DNA of 45,461 nucleotides from an uncultured Bacteroidales bacterium (GTDB taxonomy: Bacteria > Bacteroidota > Bacteroidia > Bacteroidales > UBA4417). Positions 8,281 through 16,223 of the stretch are shown here, piece by piece. Below the pieces are notes generated by a model. That model saw only the letters and a program-made list of their open reading frames with translations. It ran no database searches and was not told where the DNA came from. How positions within the stretch are numbered: the first letter of the stretch is position 1; each line of letters begins with the position of its first letter. A program made the position numbers and the translations under genes. Where the stretch lies: NCBI GenBank assembly GCA_903879715.1, contig CAIRMR010000002.1, positions 1-45,461 of the forward strand, in the 5' to 3' direction.

Positions 8281-9267
8281 ATGGACAACATATTGGAAAA
8301 CAGCAAGGTACTGGTCACCGGCGGCGCCGGGTTTATAGGATCATCATTAATTGAGTCACTCCTTTCGCAGGATAATGAAGTTGTTTGTCTCGATAATCTT
8401 GCAACAGGTAAATTGGAGAATATAGCCGAATTCATGAGCAATAATAATTTTAGCTTTATTGAAGGCGATATCCGTAACCTGGCAGATTGCCAAAAAGCAG
8501 CAAATGGTGTTCAGTATGTTTTGCACCAGGCAGCGCTGGGCTCCGTTCCCCGCTCGGTAAAAGATCCTGTCACCTCCAACGATGTGAATGTTTCCGGTTT
8601 TTTGAATATGATCGTTGCTGCGCGTGATGCAGGTGTAAAGCGTTTTGTATATGCTTCAAGTTCATCAGTGTATGGCGATCATCCTGCCTTGCCAAAATTT
8701 GAGGAAAATACAGGCAACCCTCTATCTCCTTATGCCGTTACCAAAAAAGTGAACGAACTCTACGCCAAAGTTTTCGGCGAATTATATGGAATGGAAACCC
8801 TGGGATTGCGTTATTTCAACGTTTTTGGCCGCCGCCAGGACCCTGACGGCCAGTATGCAGCTGTAATTCCGCGTTTTGTAAAAGCATTGATAAATCACGA
8901 AGCGCCGGTAATTTTTGGTGATGGCAGCCAGACGCGCGACTTTACCTATATCGAAAATGTTGTACAGGCTAACCTTCGCGCCGCTGTTGTTTTTAATCCC
9001 GAAGCGTACAACACCGCTTATAACGTAGCTTTTGGCGATCGGGTAACGTTGAATGAGTTATACGGATTTCTGCGCGAAGGGCTGGCAAAATTTGATCCGG
9101 AAATTGCAAAGATTGATCCGGTTTATACCGAACCCCGGCAGGGCGATATTCCCCATTCGCTGGCATCCATTGCCAAAACATCCCGCTTGCTGGGTTACGA
9201 TCCTCAATTTAACCTGCGCCAGGGATTGGAGCATTCGATTAAATGGTATTGGGAACATCTGAAGTAA
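8281..9267 (+). CDS. UDP-sugar C4-epimerase (WbpP/TviC-like SDR)
   Basis: This 328-residue cytoplasmic extended short-chain dehydrogenase has the NAD-binding [12 protein letters not shown] (residues 12-23), the acidic end of strand 2 in CLDNLATGK, and the catalytic Ser-Tyr-Lys set: [10 protein letters not shown] (about 125-134) and SPYAVTKK (about 149-156, with Tyr and Lys). [24 protein letters not shown] is close to the UDP-GlcNAc 4-epimerase group (WbpP, Gne, TviC) used for surface polysaccharides. No glycosyltransferases are adjacent, so the exact sugar is not settled. The 41-bp hairpin repeats end 57 bases before its ATG. Confidence 0.9.
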   Translation: MDNILENSKVLVTGGAGFIGSSLIESLLSQDNEVVCLDNLATGKLENIAEFMSNNNFSFIEGDIRNLADCQKAANGVQYVLHQAALGSVPRSVKDPVTSNDVNVSGFLNMIVAARDAGVKRFVYASSSSVYGDHPALPKFEENTGNPLSPYAVTKKVNELYAKVFGELYGMETLGLRYFNVFGRRQDPDGQYAAVIPRFVKALINHEAPVIFGDGSQTRDFTYIENVVQANLRAAVVFNPEAYNTAYNVAFGDRVTLNELYGFLREGLAKFDPEIAKIDPVYTEPRQGDIPHSLASIAKTSRLLGYDPQFNLRQGLEHSIKWYWEHLK

Positions 9268-9456
9268 GTTTTACGCTTTTCTTGTCTGTATAAAGATATG
9301 AAGACTTTGTTACTCAGTCATTGCTCAATTCAAATAAAGCGATGGCTTTTTCAAAATCTAAATCTTCTATCCGAGCATTATATTATTGCGTATCTTTATT
9401 CTTGAACCCGCAAATATCCCTTCTTTGCGCGTTATCCATATTCTGATTTTTTTCAA

Positions 9457-11700
9457 TCAGATTCCCTTTTTATATTGTCCCTTCGTCGTGGGATAAATAT
9501 TTTGTTCCAGTTCATTTTTCGAATCAGCAACTTCATTCAGCAGGTTTTCAAAAAGCTTAATTACGCCCGCTTTATTCATACCCATTTTTGTTCCTGTTTT
9601 TATATCCCGCAGATCAATCATAAATCCTGAATAGAAACTCGGTAAATCGGTAACAATATCCGTATTCAGGAAATTAGTTTCGTTATAAATTGTGTTGTAG
9701 CTTCCTTTAGATTTTTCAATAACGAAAGTTGTGTTTTTCAGATTTGTAATGGAAGCATTTCGCTCACAATCTGAAATACAGGTTTCATCCATAGTATCTT
9801 TCCAGCATCCGGTAACCTGGTGAAACAGGCATTGCCTGCTGGTCATCAGAACAATAGGGTGGAAGATGCTGTAATGCAATTCAAAATTATCCGGCTTTTT
9901 AATGCCATACATCTGCATCTTGCTGATTTCATTCGAAATAAAGGCGCCCGAACAATTGAAATTCTCTTTCAAGCAAAGCAAACTAAAGGAATTGATCGTA
10001 TTCAGATACGGCCCTGCAATCCAGGGAATTCCTTTTTTAAAAGCTTCAAAAGCTATGCCTGTATTGTTTGTAACGATGCGTTTGGGTTGCAATTGATTAA
10101 GAAATTCAACTGAGGCTCTATAATCTTCGCCGATACTAATGGACGGAAACCAGGGAATTAATTTTTTATTTGCTTTGAAAAGATCAACGAACTTCTCCAT
10201 GCTGTTCTTAAAACTATCAGGAAGCTGATAATAAATAGTTGCTGAGGTTGCATCAGTCAGGTAAAGGTCTTCTGCAGAAGATATCAAAACCGAAAGTGTA
10301 GGTTTTATATTTACGCTTTCAGGCTTTTTCAGAAAAGGAACAGCAATGGGTTCAATATATTCTCTGGAATCGTTTAGAATAAACAGCAGCTTTTTCTTAA
10401 TGGCCGTGAGTTCTTTAAACGGAAGGTAAACATTAGGATGAAGATCTTTTAAATCCAGTTGCTCAATGTAATACTCAGTTTCATTTAAGATTTTAAACCT
10501 TTTAAGAAGCACTTCCTGGTTTAATGCTTCAGTGCCCGTATCCGAAAGATTAACTTCCGAAAACACCTCAAAGGAAGTATCCGGAGTTGTTACCGAAACT
10601 TTTAAAGGAATGCCACTGACTCCCGAAAGGAATATCTTTAAAGGCGCCTTTGCGATGTTTAATTGCGCGATTTGCTTTTCAACTGAAGTTATTATTTCAG
10701 TCCGCTCATCATAAACGTCGCCTTTGGCTTTTTCTAAACTTGTTTCGGATAAAACACCATTAACTTCAGATTGATAGATAGCTGAATTATCGCGGGGATT
10801 ATCGATAAACATATCTTTAGTAAGGTTTCCCTTCAGGTAGGCATTTGTAAAATCACGGTTAAACACTTTACGCAGCTCACCTGGGTCATTAATCAGTTTA
10901 GTATCACGATAAAAACTGTGGAGTTGTTTCCGCCATGCGTCTACAACGGTATATACATAATGAAACTTCTTTATCCGGACTTCAATCTTTACAGAATCAA
11001 CTCCCGCGTCCGATAGCTCCTTTAAATCAGTAAACGCCGAATTATCTTTAAGGTTAAGCGGGAAGTTTTTGCCTTCCGTAGTAGTAATGTATTGGTCCCT
11101 GCATGGCTGACTGCATCTGCCGCGATTTCCGGAGTTTCCTCCATGAACCGAACTCATATAGCATTGCCCTGAAAACGAAATACAGTTGGATCCATGAACA
11201 AATACTTCGGTCAGCATATTGTTTTGATGGGCAACAAGGGTTAAAGCCTTTATCTCGTTAATATTCAACTCTCTCGACAAGTTAACGCGCTCGGCGGTTA
11301 GTTTGCCTAAAAACTTTACCTGGCCTTCGTTATGCGTGGTAAGCTGAGTTGAAGCATGAATTTTAAGACTGGTATAATAATTTGCCAACAGGTAGAACAT
11401 TCCTAAATCCTGAACTATAATGCCATCAATACTTGTATTGCTTAATTTGTTAAGAACACTTATCAAAGCCGGTATTTCATTTTCAGTGATCAGTATATTG
11501 AGAGTCAGAAAAACCTGACAGTTATGTTTGTGCGCAAGCCGTAAAATTCCGTTTAAATCGTCGGAACTTATATTTGTCGCGCGGTTCCGGGCATTAAATT
11601 TATCCAGCCCGCAGTACACGGCATCAGCCCCGGCTGCAATCGCGGCCTTAATGGAGGCTATATCTCCGCCTGGTGCCAGTAATTCAATTTCGCGTTTCAT
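9457..11700 (-). CDS. U32 peptidase family protein (RlhA-like, possible 23S rRNA hydroxylation)
   Basis: This 747-residue protein starts with ELLAPGGDIASIKAAIAAGADAVYCG, the TIM-barrel start of family U32. The family signature is visible at about residues 166-184: EVFVHGSNCISFSGQCYMSS. A cysteine set follows (RGRCSQPCRDQ), and a C-terminal group CWKDTMDETCISDCERN. In E. coli RlhA, a member of this family, such cysteines are tied to hydroxylation of a 23S rRNA cytidine; others are annotated as collagenase-like proteases. The protein is longer than RlhA (653 residues) because of the middle collagenase-like region. It is monocistronic. I favour RNA modification over proteolysis, but this is inference from the family. 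Confidence 0.85.
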   Translation of the reverse strand: MKREIELLAPGGDIASIKAAIAAGADAVYCGLDKFNARNRATNISSDDLNGILRLAHKHNCQVFLTLNILITENEIPALISVLNKLSNTSIDGIIVQDLGMFYLLANYYTSLKIHASTQLTTHNEGQVKFLGKLTAERVNLSRELNINEIKALTLVAHQNNMLTEVFVHGSNCISFSGQCYMSSVHGGNSGNRGRCSQPCRDQYITTTEGKNFPLNLKDNSAFTDLKELSDAGVDSVKIEVRIKKFHYVYTVVDAWRKQLHSFYRDTKLINDPGELRKVFNRDFTNAYLKGNLTKDMFIDNPRDNSAIYQSEVNGVLSETSLEKAKGDVYDERTEIITSVEKQIAQLNIAKAPLKIFLSGVSGIPLKVSVTTPDTSFEVFSEVNLSDTGTEALNQEVLLKRFKILNETEYYIEQLDLKDLHPNVYLPFKELTAIKKKLLFILNDSREYIEPIAVPFLKKPESVNIKPTLSVLISSAEDLYLTDATSATIYYQLPDSFKNSMEKFVDLFKANKKLIPWFPSISIGEDYRASVEFLNQLQPKRIVTNNTGIAFEAFKKGIPWIAGPYLNTINSFSLLCLKENFNCSGAFISNEISKMQMYGIKKPDNFELHYSIFHPIVLMTSRQCLFHQVTGCWKDTMDETCISDCERNASITNLKNTTFVIEKSKGSYNTIYNETNFLNTDIVTDLPSFYSGFMIDLRDIKTGTKMGMNKAGVIKLFENLLNEVADSKNELEQNIYPTTKGQYKKGI

Positions 11701-11961
11701 TCCCGAAAAGTAAAACTTATTTGAGAGATATTCGTCAGAAACCTTGAAATATCTTATTCTTGATAGTGAATTGATATTTCTTACGGGAAATTCATCTCTA
11801 AGCTTAACAATAGGAAATATCAGCTTGTGAATTGTTTAAAAACATTCCAGAATTCAAGAAATGCAGACGCTGATTCTAATCCTATCTACCTTTTTAACAA
11901 GTCGTTAACATTTTTTAACAAAACTCTTTCTATATCTTTACATTTCGGATGGGTGTAAAGC

Positions 11962-12026
11962 TCTATTTGTAATGAATATAAATTATTGTTCTGCGTCAGG
12001 AGAAGCACATTTGTTCATTAAATTTG
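11962..12026 (+). promoter_or_regulatory. Duplicated promoter-like block upstream of the first outer-membrane gene
   Basis: CTATTTGTA, then ATATAAATTATTG, then TTGTTCATTAAATTTGT occur here in order, and again at about 14033-14096 in front of the first lipoprotein of the island. Each copy has an exact TAnnTTTG box: TAAATTTG at 12019-12026 here. The spacing between blocks is nearly the same in both. The rest of the 11701-12227 gap (527 bases) is A/T-rich and shows nothing else I can name. Confidence 0.45.
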
Positions 12027-12262
12027 TCTTAACAATAAATAAATTAGAATTTATTTTTAGGTGAACCAGCTTAGAGAAATGTATTATCCTTATTGAATTG
12101 GCATAAAAATACCATATTGTTTTAATGCAATAAATTATTGTAAACCTTAACCTAATTATATGGAAAATTTGAGAAAACAATTCGGTGCAAAATCGCGGGA
12201 ACCTACAATGACATTGTTAAATACTGCTTGACAATCATTTGTAAAAATTCAGAATATTATTT

Positions 12263-12320
12263 GTGGAGACCAGCAACCACTAAAAAAAACGGGGCGGTAC
12301 CGAAAAGCCTTATGAGTAGG
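12263..12320 (+). ncRNA. Conserved structured leader A (candidate cis-regulatory RNA)
   Basis: The 58 bases are almost identical to 13098-13154. The order is: stem GTGG, 10-base loop AGACCAGCAA, closing CCAC; an A-rich linker (12281-12290); GGGGC (12291-12295); small hairpin GGTACC; GAAAA (12302-12306); GCCTT (12307-12311), which pairs with GGGGC; then ATGAGTAGG. The element ends 21 bases before the ATG at 12342. A near-consensus TATTATTTG sits just upstream (12256-12264), so transcription may start at the beginning of the element. I do not recognise it as a known riboswitch class. Confidence 0.55.
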
Positions 12321-12341
12321 AGAATGTTAAATCAAATAAAC

Positions 12342-12944
12342 ATGAAAAAATTATTAGTATTATTAGTTGTACTATTAACAGCTAGTGCAATTTTCGCTCA
12401 AACTAAAAAAGGAGACTTCGTCTTGTCAGGAGGCACAGGTTTAACATCTATCTTTACGAGTTCAACACCAGTTTATGATGGTCAATCTGGAGACAAAACA
12501 AAAGGAAGCTCAATTTCATTTCTGCCTTCATTTGGCTATTTTGTAATAGATAACCTGGCAATTGGATTAACAGGCAATATTGCACATAATGCTTATAAAT
12601 ATGAAGATGGTGATAAAGATGTAATGAATTCAATCCTAATTTTGCCAACGGCGATCTATTTTTTTCCAATTGATGGTAAGATTAGGCCATTAGCACAAAT
12701 TGGAGTTGGTATTGCCTCACAAACCTATAAATATATTCCAAAAAGCGGCAGTAATGAAGAGTCATCGTCTAGTGGCATATGCTTCAATATTGGAGTAGGG
12801 ATTTCTTATTTCATTAAAGAAAATATTTCGTTTAATTTAGGTTTATCGTATACCAGGGCTACCTTAACAGATAGTGATGATAATAAGTATAAAGAAAAAC
12901 AAGGAAACCTGGGTTGTAATCTAGGTATTTCTGTTTTCTTATAA
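12342..12944 (+). CDS. Small outer-membrane beta-barrel protein
   Basis: This protein of about 200 residues has a signal peptide (MKKLLVLLVVLLTASAIFAQ, cleavage after AQ) and alternating strands typical of eight-stranded Bacteroidota barrels (ISFLPSFGYFVIDNLAIGLTG, split into strands; ENISFNLGLSYTRATL). It ends in the hydrophobic strand LGISVFL. The start 12342 is preferred because it begins the signal peptide; an in-frame ATG at 12228 would translate through the leader. An AAAT-rich stretch, not a Shine-Dalgarno site, precedes it. The function is unknown, and ligand or structural roles are both possible. Confidence 0.82.
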   Translation: MKKLLVLLVVLLTASAIFAQTKKGDFVLSGGTGLTSIFTSSTPVYDGQSGDKTKGSSISFLPSFGYFVIDNLAIGLTGNIAHNAYKYEDGDKDVMNSILILPTAIYFFPIDGKIRPLAQIGVGIASQTYKYIPKSGSNEESSSSGICFNIGVGISYFIKENISFNLGLSYTRATLTDSDDNKYKEKQGNLGCNLGISVFL

Positions 12945-13097
12945 AAATTCCTGACGTGATTTAGCTAATAAGATGCCTGTTTTTATTCGATCCTCTATTA
13001 ATTGAATGTAGTTTTCCTTCAAGAAATCTACACCCATAATAAAATGTCGTAATAATAAGGATTTTAGGGATAGATCAGGTTAAACAATTTTTTTAAC

Positions 13098-13154
13098 GTG
13101 GAGACCAGCAACCACTATAAAAACGGGGCGGCGCTGAAAAGCCTTATGAGTAAG
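13098..13154 (+). ncRNA. Conserved structured leader B (second copy)
   Basis: This copy matches leader A in GTGG, AGACCAGCAA, CCAC, GGGGC, GAAAA and GCCTTATGAGTA. It differs in the linker (one base shorter) and in the inner hairpin, GGCGCT instead of GGTACC. That change keeps the small stem by a G-T pair. The element again ends exactly 21 bases before the ATG (13176). The downstream protein is not clearly related in sequence to the one behind leader A, so this is not simply a duplicated gene. Confidence 0.55.
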
Positions 13155-13175
13155 AAAAATTAAAAACAATAAAAA

Positions 13176-13874
13176 ATGAAAAAGAATATACTTCTGATTG
13201 CTGTTATTGTTTTAGTAGGTTTAACAACAAGTTTGTTTGCCCAAAAGGACAGAACACTTAGTAATGGGTTTAGCGTCAATCTTATAATAGGGTTTCCTTC
13301 AAGTAACTATGCGTTAACAAGTGATGGGAAAATGGATGGTTATTCGATGCTGGATAATGATATTATAGGGGATGATTATAAATTAAGTAGTCTTTTGGGG
13401 ATTCAGATTGGTAACCGCTGGTATTTTAAGCCAAAAGAAAAATATGGATTCGGACTTATGGTAAATTGGCTTGATTTCACAATGGGAGTTAAGTCCGGTA
13501 CTATTTATGATTCTGATTGGGCAAGAGCAGTGATTGATTTCTCGTTTTTAGAGGTCGGTCCTGTAGGAACCTTTGTATTAGCTGACAACCTGGCACTGGA
13601 TACTTATTATAATCTGCGGCCAACGGTGCTTTCGAGTGCTTCTGTTTTTACCTCTTCCGGTAGCGAAGATGAAACGTATGCCTATGTTGGTGTAGGTGTT
13701 TCACATGCAATCGGAGCCGCTGTCAGGTATAAAATATTCAATTTAGGAATGGAGTATACAATGGGAGCTATTAACAGTAAAGGAACATACTCAGGTTCAT
13801 TAAGCGATGAAACATTGGCGGATCAAAAAAACATAGTTAACTGTTTCAGACTAAAACTGGGATTGAAATTCTAA
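13176..13874 (+). CDS. Outer-membrane beta-barrel protein
   Basis: This 232-residue protein has a signal peptide (MKKNILLIAVIVLVGLTTSLFA, cleavage near AQ) and barrel-like strands such as IGNRWYFKPKEKYGFGLMVNWL and FLEVGPVGTFVLADNLALD, in segments with alternating hydrophobic residues. It ends in FRLKLGLKF, with the C-terminal Phe common in outer-membrane barrels. It follows leader B and is followed by a terminator at 13926, so it is likely a single-gene unit. The ligand or role is unknown. Confidence 0.83.
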   Translation: MKKNILLIAVIVLVGLTTSLFAQKDRTLSNGFSVNLIIGFPSSNYALTSDGKMDGYSMLDNDIIGDDYKLSSLLGIQIGNRWYFKPKEKYGFGLMVNWLDFTMGVKSGTIYDSDWARAVIDFSFLEVGPVGTFVLADNLALDTYYNLRPTVLSSASVFTSSGSEDETYAYVGVGVSHAIGAAVRYKIFNLGMEYTMGAINSKGTYSGSLSDETLADQKNIVNCFRLKLGLKF

Positions 13875-13925
13875 CCTGCCCTGATTAAAATAGAAAAGTC
13901 AGGCACATTTTACCTGTCAGTAAAT

Positions 13926-13962
13926 AAAAGAGAGAATCAGAAATGGTTCTCTCTTTTATTTT
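13926..13962 (+). terminator. Rho-independent terminator after the second barrel gene
   Basis: AAAAGAGAGAA (13926-13936) pairs with TTCTCTCTTTT (13947-13957) around the loop TCAGAAATGG, followed by ATTTT. The A-run on the left makes it work in both directions. It is a near-exact inverted copy of the terminator at 16966-17001. Confidence 0.8.
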
Positions 13963-14032
13963 AATCAGAGTGGATTGCTTTATTTGTTTTACATTTTTTT
14001 TCAGGTCTGGCTTTTTCTCCTGGCACAAACAT

Positions 14033-14096
14033 CTATTTGTATCCGATATAAATTATTGACGAGCGGATCAAAAGCTTGATTGTTCATTATATTTGT
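14033..14096 (+). promoter_or_regulatory. Second copy of the duplicated promoter-like block
   Basis: It repeats CTATTTGTA, ATATAAATTATTG and TTGTTCATTA-ATTTGTA from 11962-12026. The -7 type box here is TATATTTG at 14088-14095. About 270 bases separate it from the lipoprotein start at 14369, so it may drive a long leader. The remainder of the 13875-14368 gap is A/T-rich apart from the inverted repeat at 14282-14335. Confidence 0.4.
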
Positions 14097-14281
14097 ACAA
14101 ATATAGTATCAAAATAAATTGTCGGCTTTTCTTATTTCTCTCCAGATTATCCCTTGTCGTACTTAGTATCAAAGGAATATGATTCCTGACTATTTCGAGT
14201 AATAGCAGTTATTCCTTCCCGGAGAAATCAAATTAAATTTCATGTGTTATTATTTATTTTTTTACGGGTCACATGGAACTC

Positions 14282-14335
14282 CATGACAAAATACTATCAT
14301 CCGCCGGTGAGTCAAAATTGGCTGATTTTGTCATG
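14282..14335. repeat. Perfect 11-bp inverted repeat ahead of the first lipoprotein
   Basis: CATGACAAAAT (14282-14292) is repeated inverted as ATTTTGTCATG (14325-14335), with 32 bases between that contain GTCAAAATTGGCTG, itself partly complementary. It lies 33 bases before the lipoprotein ATG and could be an operator or an RNA hairpin. Confidence 0.4.
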
Positions 14336-14368
14336 TTCGTTTCATCCTTTAATTTTATACTAAAGCCT

Positions 14369-14761
14369 ATGAAACAAAAACTTATTTTTCCCTTAGCGAT
14401 TTTCATTCTGATGATTTGCTGGGGATGTGAGAAAAATTCTGACGATTCGTCTGCTGATTTAGCTGCAAATTCAACCGGCGTTTATACGGGCATCTGGGCG
14501 ATACCTGGTACAGGCCAGGTAGCAGGAACCTGCCAGGTAGTTAAAGTTTCCGGAGCTTCTGTAAATTTAGTTATGACAGCTGGCGGACAATCAATTCCGA
14601 CTTTGCCAGGGGTGAAACTTAGTGACAGCGGAAGCGGTAAAATAAACATCTCATATTCTGATTCTGGTGGCACACTTAATGGTACAATTGAGAATAAATC
14701 ATTATCATTTACCATAAAAGCAGGAACTATAACAGAGACGTTTTCGGGTACAAAGCCGTGA
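14369..14761 (+). CDS. Lipoprotein, paralogue of the one at 15671-16063
   Basis: This lipoprotein of 130 residues has the signal MKQKLIFPLAIFILMICWGC, with the lipid-bearing Cys, followed by EKNSDDSS. The acidic residues soon after Cys resemble the Bacteroidota lipoprotein export signal, so it may reach the cell surface. The body is a small beta-rich domain: TGVYTGIWAI, GQVAGTCQVVKVS, SVNLVMTAGGQ, and the end GTITETFSGTKP. It shares these with the second copy, including two conserved cysteine-adjacent motifs. The start 14369 is chosen because it opens the signal peptide. Function unknown. Confidence 0.8.
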   Translation: MKQKLIFPLAIFILMICWGCEKNSDDSSADLAANSTGVYTGIWAIPGTGQVAGTCQVVKVSGASVNLVMTAGGQSIPTLPGVKLSDSGSGKINISYSDSGGTLNGTIENKSLSFTIKAGTITETFSGTKP

Positions 14762-14787
14762 GTTTAAAGATTGGCAGATTTTGTTAG

Positions 14788-14813
14788 GAGGGGGTGACTT
14801 CAAGTCACTCCGT
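14788..14813. repeat. Hairpin between lipoprotein and FISUMP genes
   Basis: GGGGTGAC (about 14791-14798), a TTCAA loop and GTCACTCC form an 8-bp stem. The TTCA-type loop recalls the 41-bp repeat hairpins. No T-run follows it, so it is more likely a dispersed palindrome than a terminator. Confidence 0.45.
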
Positions 14814-14867
14814 GAATACTAAAAATGAACTTAAAGACTTTAACATTTAATTTAAAATTCATGCATT

Positions 14868-15599
14868 ATGAAACCTGGAATTTTGCTTTATCCATTTATA
14901 CTATCAGGAGTCATTTTACTGTTTTTTACTGCTTGTAAAAAAGATGATGGTAACAACAATTTAACTGTTACCGATATCGATGGCAATACCTATCAGACCG
15001 TAACTATCGGTACACAAGTGTGGATGACGGAAAACCTAAAGGTTACCAGATTTAACGACGGTACACCTATAGAAACGATAACCATGAAAAAATCAACCGG
15101 ATCATGGCCAACTCCCCGATACTGCTGGTATAATAATGATTCCGTAGGCTATAACAAATATGGGGCCTTATATAATTTCAGGGTTGTGTACCAAACCTAC
15201 CTGGTGCCACTGTATATTGCGCCAAAGGGTTGGCATATCCCTACGGACGAAGAATGGAATACACTGATTTTGTTTTTAGGCGGTGAAAGTATCGCAGGCG
15301 GAAAGCTGAAATCAGTTGGTACTGTTGAAGGCAATACAGGGTTATGGCGAAGTCCGAATGCTGGCGCGACTAATGAAAGTGGTTATTCCGCTCTGCCTGG
15401 TGGAATGTGTGATGATCTTAATTCCTTTTTATCATATTATGCCGGATACTATGGAGAATGGTGGTCATCGAGAAATATTCAGTATCCGTCATCTTACATT
15501 ATTGGTTCAATGGCTACAAATGTAGCCCATAGAAGTTCAGACATTTCTTATAATAGTGATTTTAAAAGTATCCGCTGCATTAAAGATAGAACGGAATAA
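14868..15599 (+). CDS. FISUMP-domain lipoprotein
   Basis: This 243-residue lipoprotein has the signal MKPGILLYPFILSGVILLFFTAC followed by KKDDGNN, a lipobox with acidic export-type residues. The rest is the Fibrobacter succinogenes major paralogous domain: VTDIDGNTYQTVTIGTQVWMTENLKVT at the start, YGALYNF, GWHIPTDEEWNTL (about residues 122-134), and the C-terminal WWSSR and SIRCIKD. These domains are common on the surface of Bacteroidota and Fibrobacter but have no settled biochemical role. It lies between two paralogous lipoproteins, and the three may be co-expressed. Confidence 0.88.
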   Translation: MKPGILLYPFILSGVILLFFTACKKDDGNNNLTVTDIDGNTYQTVTIGTQVWMTENLKVTRFNDGTPIETITMKKSTGSWPTPRYCWYNNDSVGYNKYGALYNFRVVYQTYLVPLYIAPKGWHIPTDEEWNTLILFLGGESIAGGKLKSVGTVEGNTGLWRSPNAGATNESGYSALPGGMCDDLNSFLSYYAGYYGEWWSSRNIQYPSSYIIGSMATNVAHRSSDISYNSDFKSIRCIKDRTE

Positions 15600-15670
15600 T
15601 CAAGATTAATTTGAGACTAAATAATATTGAAAACTCATTAAAAAATTCATTTTATCTAAATCTTGTTTTT

Positions 15671-16063
15671 ATGAAGCAAAAACAGATTCTTGCCATTGCA
15701 ATTATTACCTTGATGATTTGCTCTGGTTGTGAAAAAGACCCGGACACTCCTTCCGTTGATCTTTCGGCTAATGCTGTTGGGTTGTATAGCGGCACCTGGG
15801 TTGTAGTTGGTCTCGGGCAGGTATCAGGCACCTGCCTGGTAAACAAGGTATCAAGTACTTCGGTAAACTTAATAATTACAGCAGGGGGGCAAACAATGCC
15901 AACATCACCTGAAGTAAGCCTGAGTGATGGCGGAGGTGGTATGATAACTCTCACCGCCAGTGATTCAGAGTGCACAACAAATGGTTACGTGATAAACAAA
16001 ACCTTATCATTAACCTTAAAATGCGGAGTAATCACAGAGACTTTTACAGGTACGAAACCCTGA
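15671..16063 (+). CDS. Lipoprotein, paralogue of the one at 14369-14761
   Basis: This 130-residue lipoprotein has the signal MKQKQILAIAIITLMICSGC followed by EKDPDTPSVDLSANAVGLY. It aligns over its full length with the first copy: GTW, GQVSGTC, SVNLIITAGGQTMPT, LSDGGGG, and the end GVITETFTGTKP. The two share about half their residues, so the duplication is not very recent. Two extra cysteines appear (ASDSECTT, LKCGVI) that the first copy lacks, and they may form a disulfide. The start 15671 opens the signal peptide. Confidence 0.8.
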   Translation: MKQKQILAIAIITLMICSGCEKDPDTPSVDLSANAVGLYSGTWVVVGLGQVSGTCLVNKVSSTSVNLIITAGGQTMPTSPEVSLSDGGGGMITLTASDSECTTNGYVINKTLSLTLKCGVITETFTGTKP

Positions 16064-16171
16064 AATGTGGATTTTTAATCTCAGTATCACCAAAATAATG
16101 GACGCGTATCCAAACAATAGTTTACAGGTAGGATTTTAGTCTTTTACGAATTTTTTGATCATGAATAAATC

Positions 16172-16201
16172 AGCGGCAGCCGAAAAGCTTTTCAGAGTAG
16201 G
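16172..16201 (+). ncRNA. Partial leader C sharing the 3' half of leaders A and B
   Basis: AGC, small hairpin GGCAGCC, GAAAA (16182-16186), GCT-TTT, and then AGAGTAGG correspond to the second half of leaders A and B. AGC pairs with GCT here, where A and B have GGC with GCC, which preserves the pair. It ends 22 bases before the ATG at 16224, against 21 in A and B. The GTGG/CCAC hairpin is absent. Confidence 0.45.
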
Positions 16202-16223
16202 TAAAATCTAAATTCAATACATT

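Noticed and set aside
9318-9376. Minus-strand peptide ARIEDLDFEKAIALFELSND resembling a small-subunit tail of a nuclease
   Set aside because: It is only about 20 residues with no start codon or ribosome site; too short for a call. Otherwise the 190-base gap shows nothing.
12263-12320. Known riboswitch such as c-di-GMP, TPP, cobalamin or SAM
   Set aside because: I compared the conserved cores from memory (GCAAA, CUGAGA, GCCACUG, and the SAM core) and none fits; only CAGCAACCA is faintly similar to part of the SAM-I core.
12312-12320. ATGAGTAGG as Shine-Dalgarno site or as a start codon
   Set aside because: It is 21 bases from the real start, too far for ribosome binding, and the frame from this ATG stops almost at once (ATG AGT AGG AGA ATG TTA AAT CAA ATA AAC ATG is not in frame with the signal peptide start by need).
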